Source: an uncultured Acidaminococcus sp. (lineage in GTDB: Bacteria; Bacillota; Negativicutes; Acidaminococcales; Acidaminococcaceae). Taken from it: a DNA stretch of 18,712 nt. Where the stretch lies: positions 1 to 18,712 of the forward strand of contig CAAGJR010000145.1 in assembly GCA_900770265.1 (NCBI GenBank). The letters run 5' to 3'. The stretch's first letter is position 1; every line of letters starts with the position of its first letter. Positions 14,631-18,712 of the stretch are shown one piece after another. Below the pieces are notes generated by a model. The model saw only the letters and a list, made by a program, of their open reading frames with translations, was not told the DNA's origin and ran no database searches. A program made the position numbers and the translations under genes.

Positions 14631-15198
14631 TACTTTTGGCATTCTCTTCAGTTCCATTTTCGTTTCCAATATCATTTTGTCCCGGTTCCTGGGGATGTGC
14701 TCCTTCCTGGGCGTTTCCAAGAACTTCAAGAACTCTGTAGGGATGAGCGCCGCAGTATCCTTCGTAATGCTGCTGGCCTCCATGCTGTCCTACGCCTGCT
14801 ATCATCTGCTCCTGGTGCCCTATCACCTGGAATACCTGAAGACCCTGGTCTTCATCCTGGCCATCGCCACCCTGGTACAGCTGGTTGAAATGTTCATGAA
14901 AAAGGCTATGCCCTCCCTGCACAAGGCCATGGGTATCTACCTGCCTCTGATCACCACCAACTGCGCCATCCTGGGTATCGCTCTGATCAACGTGGAAAGC
15001 AATTACAACTTCCTGGATTCCTGCGTGAACTCCATCGGTACGTCCATCGGTTACACCATGGCTATCCTGCTGTTCTCCTGCATCCGTGAACGTCTGGATG
15101 AAAAGGCCCTGCCGAAATGCCTGCAGAACCTGCCGATTGCTTTGATCACTGCCAGCTGCATGTCCATTTCCATGATGGGGATGAGCGGCATCCATTGA
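14623..15198 (+). CDS. rnfA: Rnf complex membrane subunit RnfA
   Basis: A 191-residue polytopic membrane subunit homologous to RnfE and NqrE. The start FVSNIILSRFLGMCSFLG (13-30, with Cys25) and the middle TTNCAILGIAL (about 106-116) are diagnostic, and their cysteines are those known to bind the membrane iron-sulfur centre in Rnf/Nqr structures. ATG 14623 with AGAGG eight bases ahead is preferred over the in-frame GTG 14614, which overlaps that ribosome site. The gene overlaps the end of rnfE by eight bases and is followed by rnfB after 18 bases. Confidence 0.96.
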   Translation: MHSTFGILFSSIFVSNIILSRFLGMCSFLGVSKNFKNSVGMSAAVSFVMLLASMLSYACYHLLLVPYHLEYLKTLVFILAIATLVQLVEMFMKKAMPSLHKAMGIYLPLITTNCAILGIALINVESNYNFLDSCVNSIGTSIGYTMAILLFSCIRERLDEKALPKCLQNLPIALITASCMSISMMGMSGIH

Positions 15199-15216
15199 GT
15201 TAGGAGCTGAAAAACT

Positions 15217-16134
15217 ATGATTACAACTGCTGCGATCCTGGTCGCCGTACTGGGCGGTGTATTCGGCCTGGTACTGGCTACGGCCAGCAAGAAATTTGCT
15301 GTTGAAGAAGATCCCCGTATCGGGGAAATCACCAACCTGCTGCCCGGCGCCAACTGCGGCGGGTGCGGGTACGCCGGCTGCGGCGCCCTGGCTGATGCCA
15401 TCGTTTCCGGTAAGGAAAAGGATGCCACCCGGTGCGTGGTGGCCAACCCGGACGCCAAGAAAGCCATCGCCGCTGTCATGGGTGTGGAAACCGATGACAA
15501 CGCTGACGCTGTCCGCATCATCCCCCGCCTGCACTGCAATGGCTGCACTGCCAACCGCACCCCTGTGGCTGACCGGGAAGGCATCCACAACTGCTATGTA
15601 AAGGCTGCCACCGCCGGCGGCCCCGGCCAGTGCAACTTCGGCTGCTTTGGCGACGGTGCCTGCGTGGACGCCTGCAACTTCGGCGCCCTGAAGATCGGTA
15701 AAAACGGTCTGCCTGAATTCGACTACAACAAGTGCGTGGGCTGCGGTGCCTGCTCCAAGGCCTGCCCCCAGCTGCTGATCGAAATGCTGCCTGCCAACGA
15801 AAACGTCCTGGTACAGTGCAACAACCGGGAAAAAGGCAAGGCTGCCATGACGAACTGCAAGGTGTCCTGCATCAGCTGCGGTATGTGCGTACGGAACTGC
15901 CCGCAGAAATGCATCACCCTGGAAGATACGCCCAACGGCAGCATCCCCGTCATCGACTACAGCAAGTGCGATGGCTGCAGCATCTGCGTACAGAAATGCC
16001 CGCGGAAGTGCCTGGTCAACATCGTTCCTGTGGAAGGCTCTCCGGATGCCCCCAAGAAAGAACAACCCACCGGCTGCGCCTGCTGCGCCATGGCCGATCA
16101 ATGCATTTCCGCCCAGGCCCAGAAACAAGCCTGA
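15217..16134 (+). CDS. rnfB: Rnf complex ferredoxin-accepting subunit RnfB
   Basis: A 305-residue subunit that takes electrons from reduced ferredoxin at the cytoplasmic face. An N-terminal membrane helix (about 4-24) is followed by the four-cysteine domain of the Fe-S superfamily: GANCGGCGYAGC with Cys47, 50, 55 and Cys73. Further on come CX3CX5CX3C (Cys139, 143, 149, 153) and ferredoxin sites at Cys173/176/179/183, Cys218/221/224/228 and Cys251/254/257/261. There are 31 cysteines in all, including an unusual GCACCAMADQC near the C-terminus (287-296), far more than the short proteobacterial RnfB. TAGGAG stands ahead of ATG 15217. Multi-cluster RnfB is typical of clostridia and relatives. Confidence 0.96.
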   Translation: MITTAAILVAVLGGVFGLVLATASKKFAVEEDPRIGEITNLLPGANCGGCGYAGCGALADAIVSGKEKDATRCVVANPDAKKAIAAVMGVETDDNADAVRIIPRLHCNGCTANRTPVADREGIHNCYVKAATAGGPGQCNFGCFGDGACVDACNFGALKIGKNGLPEFDYNKCVGCGACSKACPQLLIEMLPANENVLVQCNNREKGKAAMTNCKVSCISCGMCVRNCPQKCITLEDTPNGSIPVIDYSKCDGCSICVQKCPRKCLVNIVPVEGSPDAPKKEQPTGCACCAMADQCISAQAQKQA

Positions 16135-16148
16135 GTACGAGGAATTCC

Positions 16149-17147
16149 ATGAAAAAACTATTAGCATCGCTTCTGGTTTTCAGCAGCCTGACTTGTGCAG
16201 GCTGCTTTTTTCAACCGGAAAAACAGGAAGACACCCGGTTCATGATGGACACCATCGTGACCATCACCACCACCGGCAACAGCAAAAAGGATCTGACGGA
16301 CGCCACCAATGACGCCATGGCCCTGTTCCAGACCATCGCCAACCAGACAGACCCCTACGCGAAGCAGGGACCGGAAGACCTGTATGCCATCAACCAGGCC
16401 GCAGGCCAGGGACCCCACAAAGCCTCCCCGTACCTGATGGATATCCTGAGCCAGGTCCAGCCCCTGCAGAACCGGGATCTGGACCTGACCCTGGGGCCGG
16501 TGATCCAGGTATGGAACAAACACAAAGAGGACAAGACCGTTCCTACAAAGGCGGAAATCGCTGAGGCACTGGCCAAATGCGGTCCGGAGAAGTATACTTT
16601 AGATGTGGCGAACAATACGGTGACCCTGGCCCCGGGTGCCCAGCTGGATCTGGGTGCGGTGGCCAAGGGCTACGCGGTGGAACAGGCCGCCGACCTGCTG
16701 CGCCGGGACAAACGGGTGAAAACGGCCCTCATCAACGCAGGCGGGAACATCAAGGTGCTGGGCACCAAGGAAGATGGTTCCCCCTGGAAGATCGGCGTGC
16801 AGGATCCCCGGGATCCCCAGAAAGTGCTGGGTACCCTGGCGGTAAAGAACGGCACGGCCATCGCCACCAGCGGCGACTACCAGCGGTATTACGAAGTGGA
16901 CGGGAAGCGGTACCACCACATCCTGGACCCCAATACGGGCTGGCCGGCCTGGAACGCCCGCTCCGTCACCGTGGTGACCCGTTCCGCGTTCTGGGCGGAT
17001 TACTACTCCACGTTGCTGTTCGTGCTGCCCTGGCAGAAAGCCATGGACCTGGTGGAACAGAATCCCGACCTGGAAATGCTGTATGTGGAGGAAGACGGCA
17101 CCGTCCACCTGTCCTCCGGTCTGAAAGACATCTATACCCCTGAATAA
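16149..17147 (+). CDS. apbE: FAD:protein FMN transferase (ApbE), lipoprotein
   Basis: A 332-residue enzyme that transfers FMN from FAD to a threonine of target proteins outside the cytoplasm; RnfD and RnfG, encoded just upstream, are its expected clients. It opens with MKKLLASLLVFSSLTCAGC, a lipoprotein signal whose lipobox has Cys at -3 and the acylated Cys19. ApbE landmarks are LDLGAVAKGYAVEQA (166-180), INAGGNIKVLG (195-205), the ATSGDYQRYY segment (239-248), HHILDPNTGWPA (256-267) and the metal-site region ADYYSTLLF (283-291). The open frame extends upstream into rnfB, but ATG 16149, with GAGGA ahead and a proper signal peptide, is clearly the start. It lies 14 bases after rnfB. Confidence 0.95.
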   Translation: MKKLLASLLVFSSLTCAGCFFQPEKQEDTRFMMDTIVTITTTGNSKKDLTDATNDAMALFQTIANQTDPYAKQGPEDLYAINQAAGQGPHKASPYLMDILSQVQPLQNRDLDLTLGPVIQVWNKHKEDKTVPTKAEIAEALAKCGPEKYTLDVANNTVTLAPGAQLDLGAVAKGYAVEQAADLLRRDKRVKTALINAGGNIKVLGTKEDGSPWKIGVQDPRDPQKVLGTLAVKNGTAIATSGDYQRYYEVDGKRYHHILDPNTGWPAWNARSVTVVTRSAFWADYYSTLLFVLPWQKAMDLVEQNPDLEMLYVEEDGTVHLSSGLKDIYTPE

Positions 17148-17160
17148 AAGGAGATTCCGT

Positions 17161-17538
17161 ATGCGCAAGAATGATTTTTGGCTGATCCTGGTCCTTGTGG
17201 TCCTGGCCATCGGCAGCTATTTTTTCTTCCGGTCCGATACGTCCGCCAAGGATAAAGTGCTGGTGGTGAAACAGGACCAGCAGGTAATCCAGCGGATCGA
17301 GCTGAAGAAGATCAAGGCCGAGACCAAGCTGATCGTACCGGTGGCGGACGGCGAGCTCACCATCCTGTACGATAAGGACGGTGCCCGGGTCACGTCTTCT
17401 CCCTGCCCGGATAAAGTCTGCATCCACCAGGGCAAGATCACCCGGAGCGGCCAGACCATCGCCTGCGTACCGGAAAAAGTCCTGGTAACCATCACCACTG
17501 CTGCAAAGGAGAATGATCATGATGCCATCCTCCGGTAA
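17161..17538 (+). CDS. Membrane-anchored NusG domain II protein
   Basis: A 125-residue protein with a short basic N-terminus, one membrane helix (about 7-23) and an extracytoplasmic domain of the NusG_II type. The diagnostic stretch is SPCPDKVCIHQGKI followed by GQTIACVPEKV, with Cys82, Cys87, Cys102 and His89, which could form a disulfide or bind a metal. The resemblance to NusG is structural; there is no KOW/NGN transcription factor domain. These proteins recur beside apbE, Rnf and related flavoprotein genes, but no biochemical role is established that I know of. AAAGGAG stands ahead of the ATG, 13 bases after apbE, and the gene's end overlaps the Gx gene by about 20 bases. Confidence 0.85.
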   Translation: MRKNDFWLILVLVVLAIGSYFFFRSDTSAKDKVLVVKQDQQVIQRIELKKIKAETKLIVPVADGELTILYDKDGARVTSSPCPDKVCIHQGKITRSGQTIACVPEKVLVTITTAAKENDHDAILR

Positions 17539-18040
17539 ACTCACCATCCATGACCTGACCCAATTGGGGGTGCTGCTGGCCGCGGCCATCGCCCTGCGCC
17601 TGGCGGAGACCAGCCTGGCCTGGCTGCTGCCCCTGCCCGGCGCCCACCTGGGCCTGGCCAACACGGTGACCATCATCGTGCTGTACCTGTACGGTGTGCA
17701 GAAAGGGGCGCTGTTCCTGGCGGCCCGGCTGCTGCTGACAGGGCTTCTGTTCACGGGCCTTTTGACCCCGGGCTTCCTCATCGGCCTGGGCGGTGCCGTG
17801 CTGAGCTTCATCGGCATGGCCCTTGCCGTGAAGTACCAGTGGTTCTCCACGGTGGGCGTGGGGCTTTTGGGAGCGTTCCTGCACAACTGCGGGCAGATCG
17901 TGGTGGCCGTGGGCATCATGATGACCCCGGCCCTGTTCTCGTACCTGCCCGTGCTCATCGCCATCGGCATCCCCACCGGCCTGTTCACCGGCTTTTTGGC
18001 CGGCTTCTTCCTGGACCGGTTGAAGGAAGAAAAAAAATGA
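17519..18040 (+). CDS. Gx transporter family membrane protein (heptaprenyl diphosphate synthase component I-like)
   Basis: A 173-residue hydrophobic protein with about five membrane helices and a short basic tail (DRLKEEKK). The segment LPGAHLGLANTVTIIVLYLYG (about 39-59) is the hallmark of the family often labelled heptaprenyl diphosphate synthase component I, now usually called Gx transporter; its architecture recalls ECF substrate-binding subunits. No polyprenyl synthase chemistry is visible. The start is ATG 17519 (or 17522), because AAAGGAG ending at 17511 is too close to ATG 17513. It overlaps the NusG-II gene, so it belongs to the same transcript. A role in moving flavin or a prenyl/quinone precursor for the neighbouring redox proteins is a guess. 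Confidence 0.8.
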   Translation: MMPSSGKLTIHDLTQLGVLLAAAIALRLAETSLAWLLPLPGAHLGLANTVTIIVLYLYGVQKGALFLAARLLLTGLLFTGLLTPGFLIGLGGAVLSFIGMALAVKYQWFSTVGVGLLGAFLHNCGQIVVAVGIMMTPALFSYLPVLIAIGIPTGLFTGFLAGFFLDRLKEEKK

Positions 18041-18042
18041 TA

Positions 18043-18064
18043 AAAATTTGCTTGGGCAAATTTT
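18043..18064 (+). terminator. Possible weak terminator after the rnf operon
   Basis: AAAATTTGC (18043-18051) pairs with GCAAATTTT (18056-18064) around TTGG, a few bases after the Gx stop codon. The right arm ends in four T residues, so it could end the rnf transcript, but the stem is AT-rich with only two G-C pairs at the loop end. Confidence 0.4.
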
Positions 18065-18072
18065 ATCCATTG

Positions 18073-18131
18073 GCCAGTGACCAGTGACGGCCGTAAGGCC
18101 AATTTAGCCGGGCCTGCCGCCCCAGCGGCAG
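18073..18131. repeat. Two CCAGTGA heptamers followed by GC-rich hairpins
   Basis: CCAGTGA occurs twice in tandem at about 18074-18087, followed by GGCC-GTAA-GGCC and then CTGCCGC (18114-18120) pairing perfectly with GCGGCAG (18125-18131) around CCCA. The layout resembles the CCAGAGA triplets with hairpins downstream of the regulator at 7073-7115. It sits in the gap before the uracil-DNA glycosylase gene and could act as a terminator or a leader structure. Confidence 0.55.
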
Positions 18132-18152
18132 TCCCAAAGGAGGTCCTTATCC

Positions 18153-18712
18153 ATGGAACCTGCGGAATCGTTCGATACCCTGAAAAAACAGCTGGAGGAC
18201 TGCACCGCCTGCCCTCTGCGGGGCGACTGCCAGGCCCCGGTGGGCTGGTTCGGCAGCCTGGAAAGCCCGCTCATGATCGTGGGCGAAGGCCCCGGCGGCG
18301 TGGAGGATGACTACGGCTGTCCCCTGATTGGCCCCAGCGGCCAGCTGCTGGACAGGGCCCTGTGGTCCGTGCGGATCACCCGGGACCGGGTGTACACCAC
18401 CAACGTGATCAAGTGCCGGCCCAAGGGCAACCGGACTCCCACGGTGGAGGAAGGCGCCTTCTGCGCCAACCGGTGGCTGGACCAGGAGATCCGCCTGCTG
18501 AAGCCCAGGGTGATTTTGGGCCTGGGCAGCGTGGCCCTGCGGTATTTCCGGGGACCGGACGCCCGCATCACCCGGGAACGGGGCCAGTGGTACACCACCA
18601 CGGAGGGCATCCCCTTTTTGGCCACGTTCCATCCCTCCTACCTGCTGCGGCTCAGCGGCCAGGCCCAGATTGCCGCCAAATGGGAGGTATTCCACGACCT
18701 GGAGGCCGTAAA
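18153..18712 (+). CDS. Family 4 uracil-DNA glycosylase (Fe-S type), 3' end cut off by the window
   Basis: The frame runs from ATG 18153 to the window end, 186 residues, and covers most of a family 4 (UdgA-like) uracil-DNA glycosylase, which removes uracil from DNA in base-excision repair. Motif A is GEGPGGVEDDYGCPLIG (44-60) with SGQLLDRAL after it; NVIKCRPKGNRTP (84-96) and the DNA-binding loop FHPSYLLR (159-166) are also typical. The four iron-sulfur ligands are Cys17 and Cys20 (CTAC), Cys88 and Cys104. The start has an excellent AAAGGAGG site (18136-18143) nine bases ahead. Most of the usual domain is present, so only a short tail is missing. Confidence 0.93.
   Translation, partial: MEPAESFDTLKKQLEDCTACPLRGDCQAPVGWFGSLESPLMIVGEGPGGVEDDYGCPLIGPSGQLLDRALWSVRITRDRVYTTNVIKCRPKGNRTPTVEEGAFCANRWLDQEIRLLKPRVILGLGSVALRYFRGPDARITRERGQWYTTTEGIPFLATFHPSYLLRLSGQAQIAAKWEVFHDLEAV

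Noticed and set aside
15732..16148. An upstream extension of the apbE frame reaching back into rnfB.
   Set aside because: The extra residues are an out-of-frame reading of rnfB; ATG 16149 has a ribosome site and begins a signal peptide.
17161..17538. NusG-II protein as a transcription elongation factor.
   Set aside because: It has a membrane anchor and lacks NGN and KOW domains; it cannot act as NusG.

Overview
The window is a moderately GC-rich bacterial chromosome segment, densely packed with genes. The best guess is an anaerobic diderm Firmicute of the Negativicutes, and an Acidaminococcus-like genome would fit. That placement is inference from gene content (a clostridial-type rnfCDGEAB operon in a strictly fermentative setting, a divergent FolD, a SEDS/PBP pair with a PASTA domain) and from codon use; no rRNA or other marker is present to prove it. 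No tRNA, rRNA, CRISPR array, insertion sequence or phage gene was seen.

Left part (1-3040). The minus strand carries the start of a small lipoprotein gene that overlaps the end of an AMP-forming acyl-CoA ligase gene by ATGA. Divergent from the ligase is a small hot-dog thioesterase of the FlK type, which converges within six bases on folD.

Middle part (2197-10721), all minus strand and read right to left: radical SAM protein, secreted NlpC/P60 hydrolase, an enhancer-binding-protein-like regulator, TrmB tRNA methyltransferase, a FtsW/RodA-type SEDS glycosyltransferase, its class B penicillin-binding partner, and FolD. Spacing is tight; ftsW and the PBP gene overlap by GTGA. The regulator has kept the outline of a sigma-54 activator but has lost the GAFTGA loop, both arginine fingers and other catalytic positions. 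FolD has lost the catalytic Lys and Gln of the cyclohydrolase site.

Right part (10722-18712), plus strand. A 309-base AT-rich intergenic region holds a clear sigma-70-type promoter with a palindrome in its spacer. It drives rnfC-D-G-E-A-B, the ion-translocating ferredoxin:NAD+ oxidoreductase, followed without a clear break by apbE (the flavin transferase that attaches FMN to RnfD and RnfG), a membrane-anchored NusG-domain-II protein and a Gx-family membrane protein. Together these look like an Rnf complex plus its assembly and flavin-maturation module. After a hairpin- and repeat-bearing gap comes a family 4 (Fe-S) uracil-DNA glycosylase that runs off the window end.

The observations most worth a second look are the degenerate enhancer-binding protein, the FolD active-site substitutions, the apbE/NusG-II/Gx tail of the rnf operon, the promoter palindrome, and a shared CCAG(A/T)GA heptamer plus hairpin arrangement in two unrelated intergenic gaps.
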